Source: Streptomyces radiopugnans
Lineage (GTDB): Bacteria; Actinomycetota; Actinomycetes; Streptomycetales; Streptomycetaceae
Length of the DNA stretch: 64,000 nt
Assembly: GCF_900110735.1 (NCBI RefSeq)
Contig: NZ_FOET01000014.1
Span: 1-64,000, forward strand
Reading direction: 5' to 3'
Positions 15,774-24,794 of the stretch are shown one piece after another. The position numbers were made by a program, and so were the translations under genes. How positions within the stretch are numbered: position 1 is the first letter of the stretch; every line of letters begins with the position of its first letter. The notes beneath the pieces are model-generated. The model had not been told where the DNA came from. It did not search any database and saw only the letters and a list, made by a program, of their open reading frames with translations.

Positions 15774-15959
15774 TCAGCGCGAGACCTTGCCGGCCTTGAT
15801 GCACGAGGTGCAGACGTTGAGCCGCTTCGGCGTCCGACCGACCATCGCACGCACCCGCTGGATGTTGGGGTTCCAACGGCGGGACGTACGGCGGTGCGAG
15901 TGCGAGATGTTGTTGCCGAAGCCCGGCCCCTTGCCGCAGACGTCGCAGTTGGCAGCCAC
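15774..15959 (-). CDS. rpmB: 50S ribosomal protein L28 (zinc-binding form)
   Basis: A 61-residue L28. The CDVCGK pair near the N-terminus and CTSC near the C-terminus form the zinc-ribbon, so this is the C+ paralogue. Streptomycetes usually also carry a cysteine-free L28 elsewhere under Zur control. The conserved GFGNNISHSHRRTSRRW and RVRAMVGR are present. GTG start, with TTTGGAG upstream. Confidence 0.96.
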   Translation of the reverse strand: MAANCDVCGKGPGFGNNISHSHRRTSRRWNPNIQRVRAMVGRTPKRLNVCTSCIKAGKVSR

Positions 15960-16233
15960 GGGTCACTCCAAAGACTTCAGATGCACTTACAGTGAAATCC
16001 CGGCGTCGGCAGGATCAGAGGATGACCGGCACTGCCAGGGAATTGGATAGAGCCCGAGCGGGTCGGGCAACCGGGGAAGCATACCTCGCCCCCGTCCGGA
16101 CCACGAAATTACCACGGCCCCGCACCGCGGCCCCGGCCCCACCCCCGGCCGCGGACCGCGCCGGGCACTAGCCTTCGCCCGTCGCAGATGTCCTTCCCGG
16201 CCGCCCGGCCGCAAGCCCCCAGGAGGCCCGTCC

Positions 16234-17934
16234 GTGCCGCACCCGCTCGACGCCGCCGCGGTACGGGAGTGGAGCGCCCAGGCGCTCGACGCGCTGGGCC
16301 GCGCCCGCGAGACCATCGACGCGATCAACGTCTACCCGGTCGCGGACGCCGACACCGGCACCAACCTCTACCTGACCGTGGAGTCCGCCGCCCGGGCCGT
16401 CGAGGCCGCCTGCGCGGGGGAGCCCACCCCGGCCCAGGCGGTGCGGGCCATGGCGCACGGCGCGCTGATCGGCGCACGCGGCAACTCCGGGACGATCCTG
16501 GCGCAGCTGCTGCGCGGTATGGCCGAGGAGATCGGCGAGGCCGAGGCCACCGGAACCGGGACGGACGGGGCGGACGGGGACGGCCGCGACGACGGGGAGC
16601 CGCTGCGGCGCGCGCTGGTCCGCGCCGCCGCCGCGGCCCGGGCCGCGGTCGCGCACCCGGTGGAGGGCACCGTGCTCACCGTGGCCGCCGCCGCGGCCGG
16701 CGCGGCGGCGGACGCCGCCGGGGACTGCGCCGCGGTGGCCCGCGCCGCGTGGTCCGCGGCCCGCGCCGCCCTGGAGGCCACCCCCGGGCAGCTCCCGGCC
16801 CTCTCCCGCGCGGGCGTGGTGGACGCGGGCGGCTACGGCCTGGTCACCGTGCTGGGCGCACTGGTGGCGGCGCTGTGCGGGGAGCGGCCCGAGGCCCCGG
16901 CCGCCGGGCCCTCCGGCCGCACCGGCGCGCCGGACCCGCACCTGTCCCCGGACCCGTGCGCGGAGCCCGGCGGCGGGGGCTGCGCGGCGCCCGAGGAGCC
17001 GGCCGGCCCGGCCTACGAGGTCGTCTACCTGCTGGAGGCCGGGGACGAGGCCGTGGCCGCCCTGCGCACCCGGCTCGACGCCCTGGGCGACTCCCTGGTG
17101 GTGGTCGGCGGCGACGGGCTGTGGAACGTCCACGTCCATGTGGACGACGCCGGCGCCGCGGTGGAGGCCGGGATCGAGGCCGGACGCCCCTTCCGCGTCC
17201 GGATCACGCACTTCGGCGCCCAGAGCGGTGACCGGCACACCGGCCGTACGCCCGCACACGCCCCCGACCGCGCCGCCCCCCGCGCCGTGGTCGCGGTGGT
17301 GCCCGGCGACGGACTGGCCGAACTGTGCGCCGCGGCGGGCGCCACCACCGTCACCGCACGGCCCGGGGAGCCGCCCGCCAGCGGGGAGCTGGCGCAGGCG
17401 CTGCTGCGGACGGGCGCACCCGAGGCCGTCCTGCTGCCCAACGACCCCGAACTGCGGCACACCGCCGCCGCGGCCGCCGAGCAGGCCCGCGCCGAGGGGC
17501 TGCGGGTCGCCATCATCCCCACCCGCTCCCCGGTGCAGGGCATCGCGGCACTCGCCGTGCACGAGCCCGGCCGCCGCTTCGACGAGGACGTCGTCGCCAT
17601 GACCTCCGCGGCCGGGGCCACCCGGTACGGCGAGCTGTGCGTCGCCGAACGGCAGGCATGGACCACCGCCGGGATCTGCCAGGCCGGGGACGTCCTCGGC
17701 CTGATCGAGGGGGACGTGGCGCTGATCGGCGCACAGGCGGCGGACGTCGCCGCGGCCGTACTGGACCGGATGCTCTCGGCGGGCGGCGAGCTGGTGACCC
17801 TGGTGGTCGGCGCGGGCGCGCCCGAAGGCCTGGCCGAGTACCTGGAGGACCATGTGCGCCGCAACCACCTGGCCGTCGACACGCTCGTCTACGAGGGACG
17901 GCAGAGCGGCCCGCTGCTGATCGGCGTGGAGTGA
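16234..17934 (+). CDS. DAK2-domain protein (FakA/YloV family)
   Basis: A 566-residue protein of the family that includes the fatty acid kinase catalytic subunit FakA and B. subtilis YloV. The N-terminal DhaL-like domain (residues 1-215) binds Mg-ATP through NVYPVADADTGTNL, and GALIGARGNSGTILAQLLRG follows. The C-terminal half resembles the DAK1-like/DegV-binding region (ending HVRRNHLAVDTLVYEG-GRQSGPLLIGVE in sense, with one G shared). Ala- and Gly-rich linkers near residues 105-120 and 230-255 are lineage-specific. GTG start with AGGAGG 8 nt upstream. It precedes recG by 75 bp, the usual actinobacterial order. A role in fatty-acid phosphorylation is inferred from the family. Confidence 0.87.
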   Translation: MPHPLDAAAVREWSAQALDALGRARETIDAINVYPVADADTGTNLYLTVESAARAVEAACAGEPTPAQAVRAMAHGALIGARGNSGTILAQLLRGMAEEIGEAEATGTGTDGADGDGRDDGEPLRRALVRAAAAARAAVAHPVEGTVLTVAAAAAGAAADAAGDCAAVARAAWSAARAALEATPGQLPALSRAGVVDAGGYGLVTVLGALVAALCGERPEAPAAGPSGRTGAPDPHLSPDPCAEPGGGGCAAPEEPAGPAYEVVYLLEAGDEAVAALRTRLDALGDSLVVVGGDGLWNVHVHVDDAGAAVEAGIEAGRPFRVRITHFGAQSGDRHTGRTPAHAPDRAAPRAVVAVVPGDGLAELCAAAGATTVTARPGEPPASGELAQALLRTGAPEAVLLPNDPELRHTAAAAAEQARAEGLRVAIIPTRSPVQGIAALAVHEPGRRFDEDVVAMTSAAGATRYGELCVAERQAWTTAGICQAGDVLGLIEGDVALIGAQAADVAAAVLDRMLSAGGELVTLVVGAGAPEGLAEYLEDHVRRNHLAVDTLVYEGRQSGPLLIGVE

Positions 17935-18009
17935 GCAGGGTGAGGGGAGCGAGCGGAGGAACGGGCCGAGCGGGTCGCGCGCCCCGCACTGTCGGCGGCG
18001 TGGTGTGCA

Positions 18010-20298
18010 ATGGGGGACGTGCCCGTGCTGGAAGAGAACACGCGAGATCCCCTGACGGAACCGCTGCGCAAGGTGCTCGGCGGCACCACCGCGAAGGTGA
18101 TGGCCGAGCACCTCGGCCTGCACACCGTCGGCGACCTGCTGCACCACTACCCGCGGCGGTACGCCGAGCGCGGTGAGCTGACCCGGCTCGCCGACCTGCC
18201 GCTGGACGAGCACGTCACCGTCGTGGCCCAGGTCGCCGACTCCCGGGTGCTCACCTTCAACCAGGGCCGCGGCAAGCGCCTGGAGGTCACCCTCACCGAC
18301 GGCAGCGGCCGCCTCCAACTGGTCTTCTTCGGCAGGGCCGTCCACCACCACCACAAGGAACTGCTGCCCGGCCGCCGGGGGATGTTCGCGGGCAAGGTCG
18401 GTGTGTTCAACCGGAAGCTCCAGCTCTCCCACCCCGCCTACGAGCTGCTGGACGCCGGCAGCGGAGCGGAGGCGGTGGACGCCTTCGCGGGCAGGCTCAT
18501 GCCGATCTACCCGGCGTGCAAGCAGCTGGAGTCGTGGAAGATCGCCAAGGCCGTCGCCACCGTCGTGGACTCCCTGCTGGCCACCGGCTGGGCGGACGTC
18601 GCCGACCCGCTGCCCGCCGCCCTGCGCGCCGAACGCGGCCTGCCCACGCTGCCCGAGGCGCTGGAGAAGGTCCACCGGCCGCGCACCAAGGCGGACGTGG
18701 AGCTGGCACGGGCCCGGCTGAAGTGGGACGAGGCGTTCGTCCTCCAGGTCGCGCTGGCCCGCCGCCGCCTGGCCGAGGGCCAGCTGCCGGCCGTGGCGCG
18801 CAGGCCGCGCGAGGGCGGGCTGCTGGACGCCTTCGACGCCCGGCTGCCGTTCACCCTCACCGACGGCCAGCGGGCCGTCAGCCGGGAGATCTTCGACGAC
18901 CTGGCCACCGAGCACCCCATGCACCGGCTGCTCCAGGGCGAGGTCGGCTCCGGCAAGACGCTGGTGGCGCTGCGCGCCATGCTCGCGGTGGTGGACGCCG
19001 GCGGGCAGGCCGCGATGCTCGCCCCCACCGAGGTGCTGGCCCAGCAGCACCACCGCTCGATCACCGAGATGATGGGCGAGCTGGCCGAGGGCGGGATGCT
19101 CGGCGGCGCCGAACACGCCACCAAGGTGGTGCTGCTCACCGGCTCGATGGGGGCCGCCGCCCGCCGCCGGGCGCTGCTGGACCTGGCCACCGGCGAGGCC
19201 GGGATCGTCATCGGCACCCACGCCCTGATCGAGGACAAGGTGGGCTTCCACGACCTGGGCCTGGTCGTGGTCGACGAGCAGCACCGCTTCGGCGTCGAGC
19301 AGCGCGACGCCCTGCGCTCCAAGGGGAAGCAGCCCCCGCACCTGCTGGTGATGACCGCCACACCCATCCCCCGCACGGTCGCCATGACGGTCTTCGGCGA
19401 CCTGGAGACCTCCGTGCTGGACCAGCTCCCGGCCGGGCGCTCGCCCATCGCCAGCCATGTCGTGCCCGCCGCCGAGAAGCCACACTTCCTCGCCCGCGCC
19501 TGGGAGCGGGTGCGCGAGGAGGTATCGGCCGGGCACCAGGCCTATGTGGTCTGCCCGCGCATCGGCGACGAGGAGGAGCCCGCCGGCGCCCGGCGGAACG
19601 GCACGGGGGGCGCGGGCGACGGAAGCGGCGGGGACGGCACGGGGGGCGGGGACGGCGAGGGCGCCGACGCGGGAGGCGAGCGCCGCCCGCCGCTGGCCGT
19701 CCTCGACATCGCCGGGCAGCTCGCCGACGGGCCGCTCAAGGGCCTGCGGGTGGCCGCGCTGCACGGCCGGATGCAGCCGGACGCCAAGGACGAGGTGATG
19801 CGCCGCTTCGCCGCGGGAGAGCTGGACGTCCTGGTCGCCACGACCGTCATCGAGGTCGGGGTGAACGTGCCGAACGCCACCGTGATGGTGATCATGGACG
19901 CGGACCGCTTCGGCGTCTCCCAGCTCCACCAGTTGCGCGGCCGGGTCGGGCGCGGCAGCGCGCCGGGGCTGTGCCTGCTGGTCAGCGAGGCCCCCGAGGG
20001 CAGCCCCGCCCGCGCCAGGCTGGGTGCGGTCGCCGCGACGCTGGACGGCTTCGAGCTGTCCCGCATCGACCTGGAGCAGCGCCGGGAGGGCGATGTGCTG
20101 GGCCAGGCGCAGTCCGGCACCCGGTCCTCCCTGCGGATGCTCGCCGTCATCGACGACGAGGAGGTCATCGCGGCCGCCCGGGAGAAGGCGACGGCGATCG
20201 TCGCCGCCGACCCCGAGCTGGAGCGCCTGCCCGAGCTGCGCGCGGCGCTGGAGGCACTGCTGGACGCCGAGCGCGAGGAGTACCTGGAGAAGGGCTGA
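18010..20298 (+). CDS. recG: ATP-dependent DNA helicase RecG
   Basis: RecG remodels stalled replication forks and branched recombination intermediates. The protein (762 residues) has the N-terminal wedge/OB domain (about residues 55-160), Walker A in LLQGEVGSGKTLVALRA (about residue 311), the DEAD-type box DEQHRFGVEQR (about 421), TATPIPRTVAMTVFGD, the C-terminal helicase lobe with ATTVIEVGVNVPNATVMVI, and QLRGRVGRG. A Gly/Asp-rich insert of about 38 residues, rare in RecG, follows VCPRIGDEEE. The start is uncertain: ATG 18010, GTG 18019 or GTG 18025 are all in frame. Confidence 0.95.
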   Translation: MGDVPVLEENTRDPLTEPLRKVLGGTTAKVMAEHLGLHTVGDLLHHYPRRYAERGELTRLADLPLDEHVTVVAQVADSRVLTFNQGRGKRLEVTLTDGSGRLQLVFFGRAVHHHHKELLPGRRGMFAGKVGVFNRKLQLSHPAYELLDAGSGAEAVDAFAGRLMPIYPACKQLESWKIAKAVATVVDSLLATGWADVADPLPAALRAERGLPTLPEALEKVHRPRTKADVELARARLKWDEAFVLQVALARRRLAEGQLPAVARRPREGGLLDAFDARLPFTLTDGQRAVSREIFDDLATEHPMHRLLQGEVGSGKTLVALRAMLAVVDAGGQAAMLAPTEVLAQQHHRSITEMMGELAEGGMLGGAEHATKVVLLTGSMGAAARRRALLDLATGEAGIVIGTHALIEDKVGFHDLGLVVVDEQHRFGVEQRDALRSKGKQPPHLLVMTATPIPRTVAMTVFGDLETSVLDQLPAGRSPIASHVVPAAEKPHFLARAWERVREEVSAGHQAYVVCPRIGDEEEPAGARRNGTGGAGDGSGGDGTGGGDGEGADAGGERRPPLAVLDIAGQLADGPLKGLRVAALHGRMQPDAKDEVMRRFAAGELDVLVATTVIEVGVNVPNATVMVIMDADRFGVSQLHQLRGRVGRGSAPGLCLLVSEAPEGSPARARLGAVAATLDGFELSRIDLEQRREGDVLGQAQSGTRSSLRMLAVIDDEEVIAAAREKATAIVAADPELERLPELRAALEALLDAEREEYLEKG

Positions 20299-20463
20299 CG
20301 GGAAGCCACGGGCCCGACGCCCGTCCGCCGCCGTCCGCCGCCCGTCCGCCGCGCGGGGGGCCGGGGGCGGGGGTGCGGGCGCGCGCCTATCGTGGTGGGG
20401 CGGCGGCCCGCCGCGCCCCCGCCCGAGCACCCTGGCCCCGAGCACCCTGGAGACGGTGAAGCG

Positions 20464-21057
20464 ATGACCCGCGTGATCGCCGGAGCGGCCGGCGGACGAC
20501 GCCTGGCGGTGCCGCCCGGCCAGGGCACCCGGCCGACCTCCGACCGGGCGCGCGAGGGGCTGTTCTCCACCTGGGAGTCGCTGCTCGGCCCGCTGTCGGG
20601 CCTGCGGGTGCTCGACCTGTACGGGGGTTCGGGCGCGGTCGGCCTGGAGGCCCTATCGCGCGGCGCGGCCCACGCCCTGCTGGTCGAGTCCGACGCCCGG
20701 GCCGTGCGCACCATCCGCCAGAACGTCCGCGGCCTCGGCCTGCCCGGCGCCGAGGTGCGCGCCGGCCGCGCGGAGCAGGTGGTACGCGCGCAGGCCCCCG
20801 GGGAGCCGTACGACGCGGTGTTCCTCGACCCGCCGTACGCCGTCGGGGACGGTGAGCTGCGCGAGATCCTTCTCACACTCCGCGCCGGGGGGTGGCTCGC
20901 GGGCGGCGCCCTCGCCACCGTGGAACGGAGCACCAGGGGCGGCGAATTCCGCTGGCCCGCCGGTTTCGAGGGGCTGCGCTCCCGCCGCTACGGCGAGGGA
21001 ACGCTCTGGTACGGTCGCGCCGCCGAAGAAGCCGAAGAGGTCACCGACGCGTCATGA
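20464..21057 (+). CDS. rsmD: 16S rRNA (guanine966-N2)-methyltransferase RsmD
   Basis: RsmD methylates G966 of 16S rRNA in the small subunit. The 197-residue Rossmann methyltransferase has TRVIAGAAGGRRL, RPTSDRAREGLFS, the SAM loop LDLYGGSGAVGLEAL and the catalytic VFLDPPY motif. The ATG at 20464 follows GAGACGGTGAAGCG. It overlaps or abuts coaD, with which it is paired in most bacteria. Confidence 0.95.
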   Translation: MTRVIAGAAGGRRLAVPPGQGTRPTSDRAREGLFSTWESLLGPLSGLRVLDLYGGSGAVGLEALSRGAAHALLVESDARAVRTIRQNVRGLGLPGAEVRAGRAEQVVRAQAPGEPYDAVFLDPPYAVGDGELREILLTLRAGGWLAGGALATVERSTRGGEFRWPAGFEGLRSRRYGEGTLWYGRAAEEAEEVTDAS

Positions 21058-21083
21058 CCCGTACGGAGAGCGAGGAAACGCCA

Positions 21084-21563
21084 GTGCGCCGCGCCGTCTG
21101 TCCGGGGTCCTTCGACCCCATCACCAACGGACACCTCGACATCATCTCCCGCGCCTCCAGGCTCTACGACGAGGTGTACGTCGCGGTGATGATCAACAAG
21201 TCCAAGCAGGGCCTGTTCACCGTCGAGGAGCGCATCGACCTGATCCACCAGGTCACCGCCGAGTACGGCAACGTGCGCGTCGAGGCCTTCCACGGACTGC
21301 TGGTGGACTTCTGCAAGCAGCGCGACATCCCGGCCATCGTCAAGGGCCTGCGGGCGGTCAGCGACTTCGACTACGAGCTGCAGATGGCCCAGATGAACAA
21401 CGGGCTCTCCGGGGTGGAGACACTGTTCGTGCCCACCAACCCGACCTACAGCTTCCTCTCCTCCAGCCTGGTCAAGGAGGTCGCGGCCTGGGGCGGCGAC
21501 GTCTCCCACCTGGTGCCGCCGGTGGTGCTCCAGGCCCTGCGCGGTCGCCTGTCCCGCCCCTGA
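21084..21563 (+). CDS. coaD: Phosphopantetheine adenylyltransferase
   Basis: CoaD makes dephospho-CoA from 4'-phosphopantetheine and ATP. The 159-residue hexameric enzyme shows CPGSFDPITNGHLDII (the nucleotidyltransferase T/HxGH motif), GLRAVSDFDYELQMA and the C-terminal SFLSSSLVKEVA. I chose GTG 21084, preceded by GAGGAAA at 21072, because it gives the usual family length. An upstream ATG at 21054 overlapping rsmD (ATGA) would add 10 residues. Confidence 0.95.
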   Translation: MRRAVCPGSFDPITNGHLDIISRASRLYDEVYVAVMINKSKQGLFTVEERIDLIHQVTAEYGNVRVEAFHGLLVDFCKQRDIPAIVKGLRAVSDFDYELQMAQMNNGLSGVETLFVPTNPTYSFLSSSLVKEVAAWGGDVSHLVPPVVLQALRGRLSRP

Positions 21564-21687
21564 CGGCCTCCGCCCCCCACGGTGCCCCCGCCCCGGCCGC
21601 GGCCTGTCCTGGGGCCAAGACGGGACCGGACGGGACCGCCACCGGACCGGTTCCCGCATCCGCTGTCGCACCGGCGGCCGCTGCCCG

Positions 21688-21693
21688 TACAGT
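21688..21693 (+). promoter_or_regulatory. -10 element of the DivIVA-like gene
   Basis: TACAGT ends 7 nt before the GTG start at 21701 and no Shine-Dalgarno is present, suggesting a leaderless transcript. Confidence 0.45.
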
Positions 21694-21700
21694 CGCTCCC

Positions 21701-22840
21701 GTGGACGTACAGCAGAAACTCGACGACATCGTCGCGGCGGTCGAAGGCGCCCGCTCCATGCCCATGTCGGCCTCCTGCGTGGTCAACCGCGCGGAGCTGC
21801 TGGGGATGCTGGAGGAGGTGCGGCAGGCGCTGCCCGGCTCGCTCGCCCAGGCCCAGGAGCTGATCGGCGACCGGGAGCAGATGATCGCCGAGGCCCGGCA
21901 GGAGGCCCAGCGGATCATCGACTCCGCCCAGGCCGAGCGCGGCTCGCTGGTCTCCGGCACCGAGATCGCCCGCCGTGCGCAGGAGGAGGCCGACCGCATC
22001 CTCGCCCAGGCGCGCCAGGAGGCCGAGGGGATCCGGGCCGAGGCCGACGACTACGTCGACAGCAAGCTCGCCAACTTCGAGGTCGTCCTCAGCAAGACCA
22101 TAGGCTCGGTCGACCGGGGGCGGGAGAAGCTGCTGGGCAGGGAGGCGGGCGCCGACCCCTACGGCGAGGAGGGCGGCGAGGACATCCCGGAGCGCTCCGC
22201 CGACCCCGCCGAGCTGCGGGAGCGCGCCGACGCCTATGTGGAGGCCCAGTTCCGGGCCTTCGAGGCGGTGCTGACCAAGACCCTGGAGGCGGTCGGACGC
22301 GGCCGGCAGAAGCTCACCGGCCACCGGCCCATCGACGAGCTCGGCGCCCATCTGGCGGCCCAGGACGAGCATGGGCAGCAGAGCGACGCCGACTACCTCG
22401 CGGACCTCGCCGCCGTCTCCGGCACCCCGCAGGCGCAGCAGGCGCCTCAGGTCCCCGCGCAGCCGCCGCAGCAGCCGGCCTACGAGCCGCAGCCGCAGCA
22501 GCCCCAGCAGGACCCGTACGCCTACCAGCAGGACGGTTACGGCTATCCGCAGCAGCAGTACGGGCAGCCGCAGCAGGACCCGTACGCCTACCAGCAGCAG
22601 TCCCCGCCGCAGCAGCCCGCGTACGAGCCGCAGGTCCAGCAGGGCGGTTACGGCTATCCGCAGCAGCAGTACGGGCAGCCGCAGCAGGACCCGTACGCCT
22701 ACCACCAGGGGCAGGCCCCCGGACAGCCGCCGTACCAGCCGCAGCAGGCACAGCAGCCCGCGGCGCTCGACGAGACCAGCTTCTTCGACACCAGCATGAT
22801 CGACATGGAGCGGCTGCGGCAGTACGAGCAGGGCCGCTAG
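21701..22840 (+). CDS. DivIVA-like coiled-coil protein with Gln/Pro-rich tail
   Basis: A 379-residue cytoplasmic coiled-coil protein. Residues 1-120 are highly charged with heptad character (AQELIGDREQMIAEARQEA, EEADRILAQARQEAEGIR), as in DivIVA/ATP-synthase-b-like proteins of Actinobacteria. A second helical block (about 165-210, VEAQFRAFEAVLTKTLEAV) repeats the pattern of residues 113-135. The tail (about 240-365) is Gln/Pro/Tyr-rich with two near-copies of a GYGYPQQQYGQPQQDPYAY unit, and the protein ends in a conserved-looking acidic segment (SFFDTSMIDMERL). The DivIVA N-terminal membrane-binding signature is not obvious, so a scaffold role in polar growth is only inferred. Confidence 0.8.
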   Translation: MDVQQKLDDIVAAVEGARSMPMSASCVVNRAELLGMLEEVRQALPGSLAQAQELIGDREQMIAEARQEAQRIIDSAQAERGSLVSGTEIARRAQEEADRILAQARQEAEGIRAEADDYVDSKLANFEVVLSKTIGSVDRGREKLLGREAGADPYGEEGGEDIPERSADPAELRERADAYVEAQFRAFEAVLTKTLEAVGRGRQKLTGHRPIDELGAHLAAQDEHGQQSDADYLADLAAVSGTPQAQQAPQVPAQPPQQPAYEPQPQQPQQDPYAYQQDGYGYPQQQYGQPQQDPYAYQQQSPPQQPAYEPQVQQGGYGYPQQQYGQPQQDPYAYHQGQAPGQPPYQPQQAQQPAALDETSFFDTSMIDMERLRQYEQGR

Positions 22841-23011
22841 CCGTATCGGCCCGCGCCGGCCCGGCACCCGCCGGGCCGGTGTCCCGCAGGCCCGGCCGCG
22901 TCCGGTCGGCCCGGATTGGGCCCGGGGCGGCCGGTCCAGTATCCTGGCCATTCGGTCGTGGTCCGCCCGCGACGTTCGGCTGCCCAGAACGCAGGAAAAC
23001 GGAGTCAGCCG

Positions 23012-23671
23012 GTGTCAGACCGTAGAAAGCAGGAAGCCCTGAACGCCCCCCTCGACCCCCGTTCCCCCCTCGTGCTGGACACGCGCGAGCTGGGGCGCCG
23101 TCCGGGTGCGCTCAAGGAGTTCTCCCGGACGGTCCCGGCTTCCGCAGACCTCGGCATCGAGGTCATCGGGGTGCCGCAGGGTTCGCCCATGGAGCTCGAC
23201 CTCCGCCTGGAGTCGGTCATGGAAGGGGTGCTCGTCACGGGCACCGCCCGTGCGCGGCTGAAGGGGGAGTGCGTAAGGTGTCTGGAGCCGCTGGAGCAGG
23301 AGTGCGAGGCGGACTTCCAGGAGATGTTCTCCTACCCCGACGCCGACGACCGGAGCCGCTTCGCGGACACCGGCGACGACGCCGAGGACGAGGAGACGTT
23401 CCGACTCGAGGGCGACCTGCTCGACCTCGAGCCCGTGCTGCGTGACGCGGTGGTGCTGTCACTGCCGCTGCAGCCGGTGTGCCAGGAGGACTGCCCCGGA
23501 CTCTGCCCCCGCTGCGGGGCGAGGCTCGCGGACGACCCCGGGCACGACCACAACGAGGCCGTCGACATCCGGTGGGCGGCTCTCGAAGGACTCGCCGGCT
23601 CCATGCGGGACGGCGAGAAGGACGAAGACAACGAACCCCGCACTGCCGGGGACGATCCACAGGAGAAATAG
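23012..23671 (+). CDS. DUF177 (YceD-like) protein
   Basis: A 219-residue DUF177 protein, the family encoded immediately before rpmF in most bacteria; plant and E. coli members are linked to 23S rRNA metabolism. Seen are an N-terminal RELGRRPGALKEFSRTV, a zinc-like KGECVRCLEPLEQ and CQEDCPGLCPRCGARL with four cysteines spaced for metal. The C-terminal tail is acidic. The GTG start has GGAG 7 nt upstream. Its stop is 2 bp before rpmF, so the two are translationally close. Confidence 0.9.
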   Translation: MSDRRKQEALNAPLDPRSPLVLDTRELGRRPGALKEFSRTVPASADLGIEVIGVPQGSPMELDLRLESVMEGVLVTGTARARLKGECVRCLEPLEQECEADFQEMFSYPDADDRSRFADTGDDAEDEETFRLEGDLLDLEPVLRDAVVLSLPLQPVCQEDCPGLCPRCGARLADDPGHDHNEAVDIRWAALEGLAGSMRDGEKDEDNEPRTAGDDPQEK

Positions 23672-23673
23672 CC

Positions 23674-23847
23674 GTGGCTGTTCCGAAGCGGAAGATGTCG
23701 CGCAGCAACACGCGCCACCGCCGGTCGCAGTGGAAGGCTGCGGTCCCGACCCTGGTGAAGTGCGAGCGCTGCCAGGAGCCCCGTCAGCAGCACATCGCCT
23801 GCCCCAACTGCGGCACCTACAACCGCCGCCAGGTCCTCGAGGTCTGA
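23674..23847 (+). CDS. rpmF: 50S ribosomal protein L32 (zinc-binding form)
   Basis: A 57-residue L32. AVPKRKMSRSNTRHRR is the conserved N-terminus, and CERC/CPNC provide the zinc site, so this is the C+ form. The GTG start is 2 bp after the DUF177 stop, preceded by AGGAGAAA within that gene's end. Confidence 0.97.
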   Translation: MAVPKRKMSRSNTRHRRSQWKAAVPTLVKCERCQEPRQQHIACPNCGTYNRRQVLEV

Positions 23848-23866
23848 TCGGCTGGTGACGGGCTCC

Positions 23867-24667
23867 ATGTCAGACGCCACTACGCCCGCAGACTCTCCCC
23901 GCAACGACGGGGGTGAAACGGCGCAGAGGGCGGGTCTGGTGGACGCGGCCTCGTCCCACACGCTTCTGGAAGGGCGGCTCGGGTACCAACTCGAGTCCGC
24001 CCTTCTGACGCGTGCACTGACGCACCGCAGCTACGCGTACGAGAACGGCGGCCTGCCCACCAACGAGCGCCTGGAGTTCCTGGGGGACTCCGTGCTGGGC
24101 CTGGTGGTCACCGACACCCTCTACCGCACCCACCCCGACCTGCCCGAGGGCCAGCTCGCCAAGCTGCGCGCGGCGGTGGTCAACTCCCGTGCGCTGGCCG
24201 GAGTCGCCCGCGGCCTCGACCTGGGCGCCTTCATCCGGCTCGGCCGGGGCGAGGAGGGCACCGGCGGCCGGGACAAGGCGTCGATCCTCGCCGACACCCT
24301 GGAGGCCGTGATCGGCGCGGTCTACCTCGACCGGGGGCTGGAGGCGGCCAGCGAACTGGTGCACCGGCTCTTCGACCCCCTGATCGAGGAGTCCTCCAAC
24401 CTCGGCGCCGGGCTGGACTGGAAGACCAGCCTCCAGGAACTGACCGCGGCCGAGGGGCTGGGCGTTCCGGAGTACCTGGTCAGCGAGACCGGCCCCGACC
24501 ACGAGAAGACCTTCACGGCTGCCGCCCGCGTCGGTGGTGTCGCGTACGGCACCGGCACCGGCCGCAGCAAGAAGGAGGCCGAGCAGCAGGCGGCGGAGAC
24601 CGCCTGGCGCGCGATCCGGGCCGCCGCCGAGCAGCGGGACGGCCAGGCAGCCGAGAAGGTTTCCTGA
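23867..24667 (+). CDS. rnc: Ribonuclease III
   Basis: RNase III cleaves double-stranded RNA in rRNA maturation and mRNA control. The S. coelicolor orthologue is AbsB, needed for antibiotic production. The 266-residue protein has the RIIID signature NERLEFLGDSVLGLV, the second acidic site DTLEAVIGAVYLD, and a C-terminal dsRNA-binding domain (DWKTSLQEL, then GTGTGRSKKEAEQQAAE). I chose the ATG at 23867; an in-frame GTG 12 nt upstream is possible. It lies 19 bp after rpmF, a common actinobacterial order (rpmF-rnc-mutM). Confidence 0.95.
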   Translation: MSDATTPADSPRNDGGETAQRAGLVDAASSHTLLEGRLGYQLESALLTRALTHRSYAYENGGLPTNERLEFLGDSVLGLVVTDTLYRTHPDLPEGQLAKLRAAVVNSRALAGVARGLDLGAFIRLGRGEEGTGGRDKASILADTLEAVIGAVYLDRGLEAASELVHRLFDPLIEESSNLGAGLDWKTSLQELTAAEGLGVPEYLVSETGPDHEKTFTAAARVGGVAYGTGTGRSKKEAEQQAAETAWRAIRAAAEQRDGQAAEKVS

Positions 24668-24694
24668 CCGGCCCGGAGTCTGCCCCGCACCTTC

Positions 24695-24727
24695 CGCCCA
24701 CCCGCCCGGAATCCGGGCGGGTGGGCG
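24695..24727 (+). terminator. rnc terminator
   Basis: A perfect 16-bp inverted repeat CGCCCACCCGCCCGGA / TCCGGGCGGGTGGGCG about a single central base, between rnc and mutM. Confidence 0.75.
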
Positions 24728-24794
24728 CGTCGTTCCACCAGTGACCCCATCCCACCCCCGCTGACGCGGGACCCACGTCGACGAGGAGCCGTCG

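Noticed and set aside
16168..20445. A very long open frame on the minus strand opposite the DAK2-like and recG genes (also similar ones opposite smc and across 32669-36388).
   Set aside because: In very G+C-rich DNA the strand opposite a real gene lacks stop codons. The translations are Gly/Arg/Ala/Leu-rich without domains, and the opposite strand has proteins with complete family motifs.
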